From Conexibacter sp. (GTDB taxonomy: Bacteria; Actinomycetota; Thermoleophilia; Solirubrobacterales; Solirubrobacteraceae): DNA of 44,272 bases. The DNA is taken from the NCBI GenBank assembly GCA_025964325.1, contig JAOPZA010000105.1:1-44272 (forward strand). The letters run 5' to 3'. The translations under genes were made by a program, and so were the position numbers. The notes below the pieces were generated by a model. The model was given only the letters and a program-made list of their open reading frames with translations. It did no database searches and had not been told where the DNA came from. Each line of letters begins with the position of its first letter. Within the stretch, counting starts at the first letter, position 1. Of the stretch, positions 1-7,214 are shown one piece after another.

Positions 1-59
1 TCAGCCGCGCGCTTGCGGGCGTGCCGGAGATCACCCTGGAGGCGTCGTTGGCGAGGTGA
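1..59 (+). CDS. C-terminal end of a gene entering from the left
   Basis: Reading frame 3 stays open from the window edge to a TGA at 57-59. Its codons almost all end in G or C, as in the real genes of this window. The visible tail reads SRALAGVPEITLEASLAR. Too little is present to name a family, and the other frames cannot be excluded. Confidence 0.35.
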   Translation, partial: SRALAGVPEITLEASLAR

Positions 60-98
60 GGTGACGGAGCGGGTGGGCCGCGGCGGTTCGGATGCGCC

Positions 99-422
99 TC
101 AACGCTGCTGCGAGATCCACCTCAGGATCGCCTTCGAGTGGGCGATGACCGTGCCGTCGGCGAGCACGAGCGTCGGGAGCTTCACGTCTCCGGTCGCCTC
201 CCGCAGCGCCTCCCGCGAGCCTCTGCGCAGGAACGGGATCGGGTGGCCGTGGCCGGCGAGGACTCTCGCGTACTCGATCCCCGCCTCGTGCAGCGCCTCC
301 TGCGCGCGGCGACAGGGATGAACCCGCGGTCCGCCTTCGTCGCCGTGACAGACGTACAGCGTCGGAAGCCCGTCGGCCGCTCTCGCCCCGCCCTGCATCT
401 CCTCGTCGGCATGGCTGCTCAT
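99..422 (-). CDS. glutathione S-transferase N-terminal / glutaredoxin-like thioredoxin-fold protein
   Basis: A small cytosolic protein of 107 residues. After a short polar leader comes a beta strand (LPTLYVCHG), a CRRAQEAL segment where a redox CxxC would sit (only the first Cys is kept), and a KLPTLVLADGTVIAHSKAI segment carrying the cis-Pro and the Ser-containing loop typical of GST N-terminal domains. No GST C-terminal helical domain follows, so this is a stand-alone thioredoxin fold of unknown substrate. I prefer the ATG at 422 because GGGAGGA lies six bases upstream; a GTG at 452 would add ten residues without such a site. The product may bind a thiol cofactor, but this is inference from the fold. 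Confidence 0.7.
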   Translation of the reverse strand: MSSHADEEMQGGARAADGLPTLYVCHGDEGGPRVHPCRRAQEALHEAGIEYARVLAGHGHPIPFLRRGSREALREATGDVKLPTLVLADGTVIAHSKAILRWISQQR

Positions 423-542
423 CGCGTCCTCCCAGTCGTCGGCGTCTTCCACATGAGACCGGCGTGATGCCGCGAACTCATCGGGCCGGTCGCGATCCGA
501 CTCGACGAGCGCCTGTGACCGACCGCGCCCCGGGGGGATCGG

Positions 543-968
543 TCAGAGGCGCTGCTCCGTCGCGGTGTCGGCGTCGCCGCCGAAGTACCGGTCCAGGATC
601 TCTTGGAACAGCGGCTGTTCGGGTGCGGCGCGGGCGAACAGCGTCATCGAGGAGCGCAGCTTCGTCGCGTCGGTCTCGCCGAGGATCTCGCCGGCGGTGT
701 GCCCCGAGCTGCGAGCGAGCGCACGTGCGGACTCGAGCAGGCGGGGGCCGAGCACGGGGTGGTCGAGATAGGCCTTCGCCTCGGCGAGTGAGGAGATCGC
801 ATAGGTCTTCGCCATCGGGCTGTGCCCGAGGCCGGCGATCTGGGGGAAGACGAACCACATCCAGTGGCTCCTCTTGCGGGCGGCCCGCAACTCGCACAGC
901 GCACGCTCGTAGGCATGCGCCTGGTCCTGGGCGTCGACGAACCGGTGGAGGCGGTAGGGGTCGCTCAT
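543..968 (-). CDS. DUF1810 family protein
   Basis: A 141-residue soluble protein that I recognise as DUF1810 (YbiA-neighbour type). Diagnostic blocks are RFVDAQD near the N terminus, the RKRSHWMWFVFPQ block, GLGHSPMAKTYAI, and a C-terminal LFARAAPEQPLFQEILDRYF. It spans the full family length. The biochemical activity of DUF1810 is not firmly known to me, so no reaction is assigned. The start at 968 is chosen because the family begins with a short MSDPYRLHRF-type leader; the frame remains open further upstream to 1025 but that extension has no family character. It is transcribed divergently from the hypothetical gene at 1077. Confidence 0.85.
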   Translation of the reverse strand: MSDPYRLHRFVDAQDQAHAYERALCELRAARKRSHWMWFVFPQIAGLGHSPMAKTYAISSLAEAKAYLDHPVLGPRLLESARALARSSGHTAGEILGETDATKLRSSMTLFARAAPEQPLFQEILDRYFGGDADTATEQRL

Positions 969-1064
969 GAACGTGTCAGTCGGCGTACGGCGTGGCGATC
1001 CGCGGAACGCGACGCCGGCGCACATTCAACCACCCGACCTCCGGCGCGGGCACGGCCAGCCGGA

Positions 1065-1070
1065 TAGAGT
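1065..1070 (+). promoter_or_regulatory. leaderless -10 box TAGAGT
   Basis: TAGAGT ends exactly six bases before the ATG at 1077, so a transcript starting at the normal distance would begin at the A of the start codon. There is no Shine-Dalgarno. This supports the ATG at 1077 over the GTG at 1074. Confidence 0.55.
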
Positions 1071-1076
1071 CGCGTG

Positions 1077-1529
1077 ATGCCGACCGACTACGACGAACAC
1101 CTCGCCGCGGTGCTCGACGAGCCCGCCGAGGCGGCGCAGGTCATCTTCCCGCGTCATGCTGGAAGCACGTTCTGGGGGCTGCGGCGCCTCTTGCGCCGGG
1201 GCAGCCTCGAGCGGAGGTTCCGGACGTCGAACCTCCTCACCGTCACGGCGGGTCGCGTGCTGATCTTCCCGCAGCACCTCGCGCGCGGCACGGGCCTGAC
1301 GCTCGAGCCCGCGATCCTCGACTGGGCGCGCGCGGACGTGCAGGCCTCGGGCGACCGGCGCTGTCACACGTTCACGGGCGACTCCGACACGATGGAAGGG
1401 CAGGGCGCGGACTACGTCCTGGTGAACCTGCAACGCGCCGCCGAGACCGTGCAGTTCGAGGTCCAGCGCAAGGGCCACCAGAAGATCATCCGCGCGCTCG
1501 GGGTGAAGCTCACCGGCACGTGGGGCTGA
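1077..1529 (+). CDS. conserved-looking hypothetical protein, 150 residues
   Basis: I do not recognise the family. The protein is soluble, with no signal or membrane segment. It has a mixed pattern with an N-terminal acidic helix (residues 1-20), a basic stretch RRLLRRGSLERRFR, a beta-rich middle (NLLTVTAGRVLIF) and a C-terminal KGHQKIIRALGVKLTGTW. The beta-rich core loosely recalls bacterial PH-like folds, but I cannot show homology. Codon use is strongly G/C-ending, so it is very likely real. The start is set by the leaderless -10 box. It faces the tetR gene, with a long inverted repeat between the two stops. Confidence 0.65.
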   Translation: MPTDYDEHLAAVLDEPAEAAQVIFPRHAGSTFWGLRRLLRRGSLERRFRTSNLLTVTAGRVLIFPQHLARGTGLTLEPAILDWARADVQASGDRRCHTFTGDSDTMEGQGADYVLVNLQRAAETVQFEVQRKGHQKIIRALGVKLTGTWG

Positions 1530-1577
1530 CGGGCAGGAGCGCCCGGACCCGACGTCCGCCGCCGCGTCGCCGACGCC

Positions 1578-1746
1578 CTCGTGTCCCGATTCCGAAGTTC
1601 GGTGACGGTTTCCGGGCGCCCGCATGCAGCTGGCGCCCGCCGACGGCCGGCCGAGTACGTCGAGTACGAGGCAGGCCGCCGGCGAACGCCAGCCAACACC
1701 CGTGCATCCCGCACACTGCGCCCGAACCTACGAATCGGGACACGAG
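1578..1746. repeat. long imperfect inverted repeat (MITE-like or bidirectional terminator)
   Basis: The two ends are perfect 15-bp inverted copies of CTCGTGTCCCGATTC (1578-1592 and 1732-1746). Inside, further stretches pair imperfectly: TTCGG near 1598 with its partner near 1722, and a 23-nt arm beginning CTGGCGCCCGCC with a partner differing at about four positions. The apex near 1660-1680 has GTAC repeats. The element sits between two convergent genes. The right arm encodes the last residues (SCPDS) and the TAG of the tetR gene. I saw no convincing target-site duplication at the edges. Confidence 0.7.
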
Positions 1747-2378
1747 CGCTGCGCCGCGTCCGCGCTCTCGCGGTCCGGGGCGAGCGGCGCGAGCAGCTCC
1801 CAGGCCCGCGCGAACGACGCCGGGTCCCAGCGGACGCCCGAGACGAGCGCCTGCCGGCGTGCGGTACGCATCGTGCCGGCGATCGCGCCGGCAAGCAGCG
1901 CGGCGTCGCGTTGCGCCTGCTCGCCGCCGCCGGCACGCTCGGCGAGGAAGTCGGCGATCGCCCGTTCCATCTCGCGGCCGAGCTCGTCGAGACGGGCGAG
2001 CAGCACCGGCTCGCGGCGCAGCAGTCTCATCGTCTCGCGCACGAACGGCGCGAACGCGACGCCGGCCGCGTCGTCGATCGCCTGGAAGGCCGGCACCTCG
2101 GGCGGCGTCGCTGCGAGCGCGGCGCGCATCGCCTCGACCGCCTTGCGGTGGCGGTGGAAGACGACGTCCTCCTTCGAGGGGAAGTGGCGGAACAGCGTCC
2201 GCGGGCTGACGCCGGCCTCCTGCGCGATCCGCTCGACCGAGGTCGCGGCGAAGCCGTCTTTGAGGAAGAGCCGTTGGGCGGCGGCCGAGATCTCCTCCAG
2301 CACGCGCTCGCGGTTGCGCTCCCGCAGCGAGAGCGGCGCGGGCGCTGGATCCGCTGGGGCAGGCACGGCCGATGACAT
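1728..2378 (-). CDS. TetR family transcriptional regulator
   Basis: A 216-residue repressor. The N-terminal helix-turn-helix is textbook TetR: RVLEEISAAAQRLFLKDGF, then SVERIAQEAGVSPRTLFRHF and PSKEDVVF (about residues 20-70). The ligand-binding C-terminal domain is alpha-helical and variable; the substrate cannot be predicted. It is divergent from the MMPL exporter, and a palindromic operator overlaps both promoters, so the simplest reading is a local repressor controlling itself and the exporter. The ATG at 2378 gives the normal family length; the frame remains open upstream to 2450 but would run through the operator. Its C terminus is encoded by a repeat arm. Confidence 0.92.
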   Translation of the reverse strand: MSSAVPAPADPAPAPLSLRERNRERVLEEISAAAQRLFLKDGFAATSVERIAQEAGVSPRTLFRHFPSKEDVVFHRHRKAVEAMRAALAATPPEVPAFQAIDDAAGVAFAPFVRETMRLLRREPVLLARLDELGREMERAIADFLAERAGGGEQAQRDAALLAGAIAGTMRTARRQALVSGVRWDPASFARAWELLAPLAPDRESADAAQRSCPDS

Positions 2379-2387
2379 CGCCCTTCG

Positions 2388-2416
2388 ATTATGCCACGCA
2401 CCGCAGGAAATATTGA
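2388..2416 (-). promoter_or_regulatory. tetR promoter
   Basis: On the minus strand a TCAATA -35 (2416-2411) is separated by 17 bp from a CATAAT -10 (2393-2388), ten bases before the ATG at 2378. The -35 overlaps the palindromic operator. Confidence 0.5.
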
Positions 2417-2429
2417 CACTCAGTGCCAT
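2413..2429. promoter_or_regulatory. TetR-type palindromic operator
   Basis: TTGACACT-C-AGTGCCAT is an inverted repeat around a single central base, with six of eight positions symmetric (core TGACACT/AGTGCCA, six of seven). It is the kind of 17-bp site used by TetR regulators. It lies in the 71-bp gap between tetR and the exporter gene and overlaps the -35 elements of both, which would allow simultaneous repression. Binding is inferred, not shown. Confidence 0.6.
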
Positions 2430-2442
2430 CTCGTCATAGAGT
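2413..2442 (+). promoter_or_regulatory. MMPL exporter promoter
   Basis: A perfect TTGACA -35 (2413-2418), an 18-bp spacer and TAGAGT as -10 (2437-2442). The ATG at 2450 follows seven bases later, so the transcript should be leaderless or nearly so. Confidence 0.6.
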
Positions 2443-2449
2443 GCCGGCA

Positions 2450-4669
2450 ATGTCGACGAGCGCCGCGCCGCCCGAGCCTCCGCCTTCCCCGCCGAGCGGT
2501 CGCCTCGCCCGCGCGCTGATGGTCACCTCCGGGCGCCGCGCCAAGTGGGTCGTCCTCGTCGTGATGCTCGTGATCGCGGGCGGCCTCGCCTCGCAGGCCG
2601 GCAAGTTCGACAGAGCGCAGAAGAACGAGACGACCTCGTTCCTCCCCGGCGGCGCCGAGTCGGTCAAGGTCTTCGAGCTGAACAAGCGCTTCGACCACGG
2701 CGACGTCGCCGCCGCAGTGATCGTCTTCGCGCGTCAGGACGGGCGCTTGACGGCCGCCGACCGCGCCGTGATCGCCCGTGATCGCGCCGCGCTCTCGCGT
2801 GACCGGTCCAACGGCGTCGGACTGCCGTCGCCACCGACGATCTCGCCCGACGGCCAGGCCGCGCTGATGGTCGTCGACATCACCGTGAGAGCGAGCGACT
2901 CGGATCGCTTCAGAAAGGCGGTCGAGGAGGTCCGCAACCGCGCCAGCGGCACCGTCGACGGACTGCAGGTGAAGGTCACGGGCCCGGCCGGCTACTCGCT
3001 CGACGCGATCAAGGTCTTCGGCAACATCAACGGGCAGCTGCTGCTGGTCGCAGGCGGGTTGGTGCTGCTGCTGCTGATCATCATCTACCGCTCGCCGATC
3101 TTCTGGATCATCCCGTTCTTCACGGTCCTGATGGCGGAGGGGACCTCGCGCGGGATCGGCTACCTGCTGGCCCAGGCGGGCGTCACGATCAACGGGCAGT
3201 CGGGCGGGATCCTGCCGGTGCTCGTCTTCGGCGCCGGCACCGACTACGCGCTCCTGCTGGTCTCCCGCTACCGCGAGGAGCTGCGGCACGCGGAGGACAA
3301 GCACGTGGCGCTGCGGCGCGCGCTCGGCACCGCCGGCCCGGCGATCTTCGCCTCCGCGCTGACGGTCGTGCTGGCGCTCCTGACGCTCCTGCTGGCGCAG
3401 GTCAACGGCACCTCAGGGCTCGGTCCGATCGGTGCGATGGGCGTCGCGATCGCCGCCGTCTTCATGCTCACGCTGCTGCCGGCGCTGCTCGGCGTCTTCG
3501 GCCGCCGCGCCTTCTGGCCGCTGATCCCGCACGTCGGCGACAGCGGCACCGACGTGACGCACGGTCCCTGGCGGCGGATCGGCGAGCGGATCCGCGTCCA
3601 TCCGCGGCGCGTCTGGGTCACGGGCGCCGTCGTGCTGCTGATCATGGCGGCCGGCATCCTCGACGTGAACACGGGCCTCACGAGCGCCAACGGCTTCCGC
3701 GGCAAGGTCGAGGCGGTGCAGGGCCAGGCGCTGCTCTCGCAGCACTTCCCCGCCGGCTCCTCCGCCCCCGTCGACGTGATCGTGCCCGACCGCGCGAAGG
3801 TCCCGGCCGTGCGCGCGGCGCTGGCCGCGCACCCGGAGCTGGTCGCGCGGGTCGCCGGCGCGCAGGTCGGGCCGCCCGGCGTGCGGATCGAGGCGGTGCT
3901 GCGCAGAGACCCCTACGGCAAGGCCGCGCAGGAGGACATCCCGCGGCTGCGCACGATCCTCAAGGCGGCGGCCGGGCCGCAGGTGCTGGTCGGCGGCCAG
4001 ACCGCCGCGGAGTACGACCTGCGCACGTCCGCGACGCGCGACAACCTCGTCATCATCCCGGTCGCGCTCGTCGTCGTCTTCCTCGTCCTGGCGCTGCTGC
4101 TGCGGGCGCTGCTGGCGCCGCTGCTGCTCGTGCTCAGCACGATCGTCTCCTTCGCGGCCGCGCTCGGGTTCGGGATCGTGGTCTTCAACCACGTGTTCAA
4201 CTACCCGGGCGAGGATCCGTCGCTGCCGCTGCTGTGCTTCGTCTTCCTCGTCGCGCTGGGGATCGACTACAACATCTTCCTGATGGCGCGAGTGCGGGAG
4301 GAGACGCACCGCTTCGGCACACGCGAGGGGATGTTGCGCGGCCTCGCCGTCACCGGCACGGTGATCACGTCCGCCGGGATCGTGCTCGCCGGCACGTTCG
4401 GCGCGCTCGCGGTGCTGCCGCTCGTCTCGCTGACGGAGGTCGGCGTCGTGATCGCATTCGGCGTGCTGCTCGACACCTTCGTCGTGCGCTCGATCCTCGT
4501 GCCCGCGCTCGTCTTCGACGTCGGCGCGCGGGTCTGGTGGCCGTCGCGGCTGGCTCGGGAGCGGCGCGGCGACGACGACGGCGACGACGGTCCGGCTCGC
4601 GACCGCCGGTCACGCGACGACGAGGCGTCGCGGGACCGGGACATCGCGATCGAGGCGCCGCCTGGATGA
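2450..4669 (+). CDS. MMPL/RND family membrane transporter
   Basis: A 739-residue inner-membrane exporter of the MmpL/RND type. It has the duplicated layout of the family: one N-terminal transmembrane helix (about 34-50), a soluble domain (55-190), five helices (about 195-380), a central helix near 395, a second soluble domain (to about 520), and five more helices. The proton-relay motifs are present twice: GTDYALLLVSRYREE near residue 263 and GIDYNIFLMARVREE near 603. The C terminus is a highly charged Asp/Arg tail. Such proteins export lipids, pigments or drugs by proton antiport; the substrate is not visible here. It is controlled most likely by the divergent TetR gene. Confidence 0.93.
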   Translation: MSTSAAPPEPPPSPPSGRLARALMVTSGRRAKWVVLVVMLVIAGGLASQAGKFDRAQKNETTSFLPGGAESVKVFELNKRFDHGDVAAAVIVFARQDGRLTAADRAVIARDRAALSRDRSNGVGLPSPPTISPDGQAALMVVDITVRASDSDRFRKAVEEVRNRASGTVDGLQVKVTGPAGYSLDAIKVFGNINGQLLLVAGGLVLLLLIIIYRSPIFWIIPFFTVLMAEGTSRGIGYLLAQAGVTINGQSGGILPVLVFGAGTDYALLLVSRYREELRHAEDKHVALRRALGTAGPAIFASALTVVLALLTLLLAQVNGTSGLGPIGAMGVAIAAVFMLTLLPALLGVFGRRAFWPLIPHVGDSGTDVTHGPWRRIGERIRVHPRRVWVTGAVVLLIMAAGILDVNTGLTSANGFRGKVEAVQGQALLSQHFPAGSSAPVDVIVPDRAKVPAVRAALAAHPELVARVAGAQVGPPGVRIEAVLRRDPYGKAAQEDIPRLRTILKAAAGPQVLVGGQTAAEYDLRTSATRDNLVIIPVALVVVFLVLALLLRALLAPLLLVLSTIVSFAAALGFGIVVFNHVFNYPGEDPSLPLLCFVFLVALGIDYNIFLMARVREETHRFGTREGMLRGLAVTGTVITSAGIVLAGTFGALAVLPLVSLTEVGVVIAFGVLLDTFVVRSILVPALVFDVGARVWWPSRLARERRGDDDGDDGPARDRRSRDDEASRDRDIAIEAPPG

Positions 4670-4875
4670 TTGATTCCACGATCTCGGGCTGGCTTCGCCG
4701 TGGTCGCCGGCGTACGTCACCGTGAACGTGAACGTCTCGTAGCGCCGATGTGAAACCGTCACCGTGACGCGGGCGACGCTCGAGGCGCGACGGTGGCGTT
4801 CGAACGCGGACTGCCGGGAACCGGCATGCGGCAGGCGGCCGGCGCAGGCTTGCGGCGTGGCGGATACTCGGGCGG

Positions 4876-6465
4876 ATGCAGGAAGCCGAGCTGACGGTCT
4901 GGGGCATCCTCGTGGCGGTTGCCATGCTGCTGGTGGTGGCGTACCGCTCGCGGCTGCCGTACCCGATCCTGCTCGTGCTCGGCGGGCTCGCGCTCGGCTT
5001 CGTCCCCGGCGTGCCGGTGGTGCGGCTCGACCCCGACATCGTCCTACTCGTGCTGCTGCCGCCGCTGCTCTACGCGGCCGCCTTCTTCTCCTCCCTGCGC
5101 GACCTGCGCGAGAGCGTGAAGCCGATCTCGGCGCTCGCCGTCGGCCTCGTGCTGGTGACGACGCTCGCCGTCGGCGTGGTCGCCCACCTCGTGATCGGCG
5201 ACCTCTCGTGGGCGGCGGCGTTCGTGCTCGGCGCCGTCGTCTCGCCGACCGACCCGGTCGCGGCGACCTCGATCCTCAACCGCCTCCACGTCCCACGCCG
5301 CGTCGTGACGATCGTCGAGGGCGAGAGCCTCGTCAACGACGCGCTCGCGCTCGTCCTCTACAAGGTCGCGGTGATCGCGGTCACGAGCGGCAGCTTCTCG
5401 CTGCTCGACGCGGGCGGCCGCTTCCTCCTGAACGCGGCCGGTGGGATCGCGATCGGCCTCGTCGTCGGCTTCGTCGTCGCGGAGGTGCGCCGTCGCATCG
5501 ACGATCCGCCGACCGAGATCACGATCTCGATCGTGACCGCCTACCTCGCCTACCTGCCGGCCGCGAAGCTCGGCGTCTCGGCCGTGCTGGCGGCCGTGAC
5601 GGCCGGCATCTGGCTCGGGTGGAACGCGCCGTGGCTGGCCTCGCCGAGCACGCGGCTGCAGACCTTCCCGGTCTGGCAGATCCTCGTGTTCGTCGTCAAC
5701 GCGACGCTGTTCATGCTGCTCGGACTGCAGCTCCATCGGATCCTCGACGACCTCTCGGGCTTCTCGGCCTCGACGCTGCTCGGCTACGGCGCGCTCGTCA
5801 GCGTGGTCGTGATCGCGACGCGGATCGTGTGGGTCTTCGCGCTCTCCTATGCCGCGCCGGTCGCCGTGCGGCTGCTACCGGGACACGAGCCCGGCTCGCG
5901 ACCGAACTGGAGATCGCTCGTGCTGATCTCGTGGACGGGGATGCGTGGCGCGGTCTCGCTCGCGGCCGCGCTCGCGATCCCGTTCACGCTCGACAGCGGC
6001 GCCGCCTTCCCCGGGCGTGAGCTGATCGTCTTCCTGACCCTCTGCGTGATCCTCGTGACGCTGCTGGTGCAGGGCCTGACGCTGCCGCTGCTGATCCCGC
6101 TGCTCGCAATCGAGGAGGACGGCACGAGCGAGCGCGAGGAGGCGAGGGCGCGGATGCTCGCCGCGCAGGCCGCGATCGAGCGGATCGACGAGCTGCAGAC
6201 GGAGGACTGGGTCCGCGACGAGACGGCCGATCGCGCGCGGCAGCTGATGGACTACCGCTCCCGCCGCTTCCAGTCGCGCTACAGAGACGGCCCCGATGGC
6301 GCCTTCGAGGAGCGCTCGATCGGCTACCAGAGACTGCAGCGCGAGATCCTCGAGGCGCAACGCCGGGCGGTGATCGAGCTGCGCAGCGAGGGCCGCATCA
6401 ACGACGACGTGATGCACCGGATCGAGCGCGACCTCGACCTCGAGGACTCGCGACTGGAGATTTAG
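4876..6465 (+). CDS. CPA1 family Na+/H+ antiporter
   Basis: A 529-residue cation/proton antiporter of the NhaP/NHE type. About twelve hydrophobic segments fill residues 8-405. The ion-binding signatures are SPTDPVAATS (from residue 123) and GESLVNDALALVLY (from about 150), which contain the acidic residues used for exchange. SWTGMRGAVSLAAAL near residue 353 is the late conserved arginine/glycine helix. A soluble, charged C-terminal tail of about 120 residues is probably regulatory. It exchanges cytoplasmic Na+ (or K+) for protons in pH and salt homeostasis. No clear Shine-Dalgarno is seen. The preceding 206 bp hold no gene, only short GTCACCGTGAC-type palindromes. Confidence 0.92.
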   Translation: MQEAELTVWGILVAVAMLLVVAYRSRLPYPILLVLGGLALGFVPGVPVVRLDPDIVLLVLLPPLLYAAAFFSSLRDLRESVKPISALAVGLVLVTTLAVGVVAHLVIGDLSWAAAFVLGAVVSPTDPVAATSILNRLHVPRRVVTIVEGESLVNDALALVLYKVAVIAVTSGSFSLLDAGGRFLLNAAGGIAIGLVVGFVVAEVRRRIDDPPTEITISIVTAYLAYLPAAKLGVSAVLAAVTAGIWLGWNAPWLASPSTRLQTFPVWQILVFVVNATLFMLLGLQLHRILDDLSGFSASTLLGYGALVSVVVIATRIVWVFALSYAAPVAVRLLPGHEPGSRPNWRSLVLISWTGMRGAVSLAAALAIPFTLDSGAAFPGRELIVFLTLCVILVTLLVQGLTLPLLIPLLAIEEDGTSEREEARARMLAAQAAIERIDELQTEDWVRDETADRARQLMDYRSRRFQSRYRDGPDGAFEERSIGYQRLQREILEAQRRAVIELRSEGRINDDVMHRIERDLDLEDSRLEI

Positions 6466-6466
6466 C

Positions 6467-6555
6467 GGGAGTTGGCCGCCAGGCCAACTCCCAATGGATC
6501 GGCCGCAGGCCGATCCACGCCAACTCCCAATGGATCGGCCGCAGGCCGATCCACG
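6467..6555. repeat. palindromic repeat cluster downstream of the antiporter gene
   Basis: One base after the antiporter stop comes a perfect hairpin: an 11-bp stem GGGAGTTGGCC closing on GCCA (6467-6492). It is followed by two copies of a second hairpin, stem TGGATCGGCC around GCA (6495-6517 and 6531-6553). The second hairpin with its CCAACTCCC leader forms a 36-bp tandem direct repeat (6484-6519 and 6520-6555). It lies between convergent genes, so it may terminate transcription from both sides, though no T-run follows. Confidence 0.8.
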
Positions 6556-6578
6556 CGGACCTCGGCGCAGTGGCGGGG

Positions 6579-6953
6579 TCAGGCCGACGCCGCGGCGCCA
6601 CTCGTGAGGTGGTCGAGCACCTCCTTGAACTGGTGCGTCGGCGAGAAGTCGACGTACTCGCAGTCGTCGAGCGCCGCGGGCGCGTGGCCGGGGCCCCAGT
6701 AGAAGGCGTCGCCCGCCTCATAGACCTTGTCGCCGTCCTCGGTGCGCATCTTGAGCCGCCCGCTGAGCATGTATCCCCAATGCGGGCATGGGCACAAGTC
6801 GTTGGGCATTCCCTTGAGGCCAGGCCCGAGATCCGCTCCCGCCGGCAGACGCACGAACGCGACGCTCAGCTCGCCGCCGATCGGAGTCGTGCGCAGCTCG
6901 ACGCCGTCGCCTTCGACGACCACCGGCGTGTCCTCACGTCGGATGGATCGCAT
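6579..6953 (-). CDS. cupin domain protein
   Basis: A 124-residue single-domain cupin. The beta-barrel signature is visible in CPHWGYMLSGRLKMR (residues near 56-70; the His and a later acidic residue would bind metal) and GDAFYWGPGHAP (cupin motif 2). A CPCPHW stretch with two cysteines precedes the barrel His. The start at 6953 has an excellent Shine-Dalgarno (GAGGAGGA). The frame remains open upstream to 7046 without any cupin content. The cargo or substrate is unknown. The gene sits alone between two palindromic repeat clusters. Confidence 0.85.
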   Translation of the reverse strand: MRSIRREDTPVVVEGDGVELRTTPIGGELSVAFVRLPAGADLGPGLKGMPNDLCPCPHWGYMLSGRLKMRTEDGDKVYEAGDAFYWGPGHAPAALDDCEYVDFSPTHQFKEVLDHLTSGAAASA

Positions 6954-7090
6954 TCGATCCTCCTCCTCGCGTTTGCGCGGCCGGAGTTCTCCGGCCACTC
7001 TTGGACCGACCCTACGCGACGCCGGCAGCAGCAGCAAGCGGCACACCGGACATCAGTGGATCGACTGGCGGCCCGATCCACTCGATTTCC

Positions 7091-7214
7091 GGGAGTCGGC
7101 CGCCAGGCCAACTTCGAATGGATCGGCCGCGGGCCGATCCACGCCAATCGACCGGATTCACCGGGAGTTGGCCGCCAGGCCAACTCCCGATGGCTCGGCC
7201 GCCAGGCCGATTCA
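7091..7214. repeat. second palindromic repeat cluster
   Basis: Four hairpins of the same two types as at 6467-6555: a diverged GGGAGTcGGCC unit (7091-7115), a TGGATCGGCC unit (7119-7141), a perfect GGGAGTTGGCC unit (7163-7188) and a diverged TGGCTCGGCC unit (7191-7214). The stop codon of the secreted repeat protein (7212-7214) lies inside the last arm. Remaining sequence between 6954 and 7090 shows no gene. Confidence 0.8.

Noticed and set aside
4670-4875. A small gene between exporter and antiporter
   Set aside because: No frame with a ribosome site and good codon pattern; only short GTCAC-type palindromes.
6484-6555. 36-bp tandem repeat as a CRISPR-like array
   Set aside because: Only two identical units directly abutting, with no variable spacers and no cas gene near. 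It is a palindromic repeat cluster.
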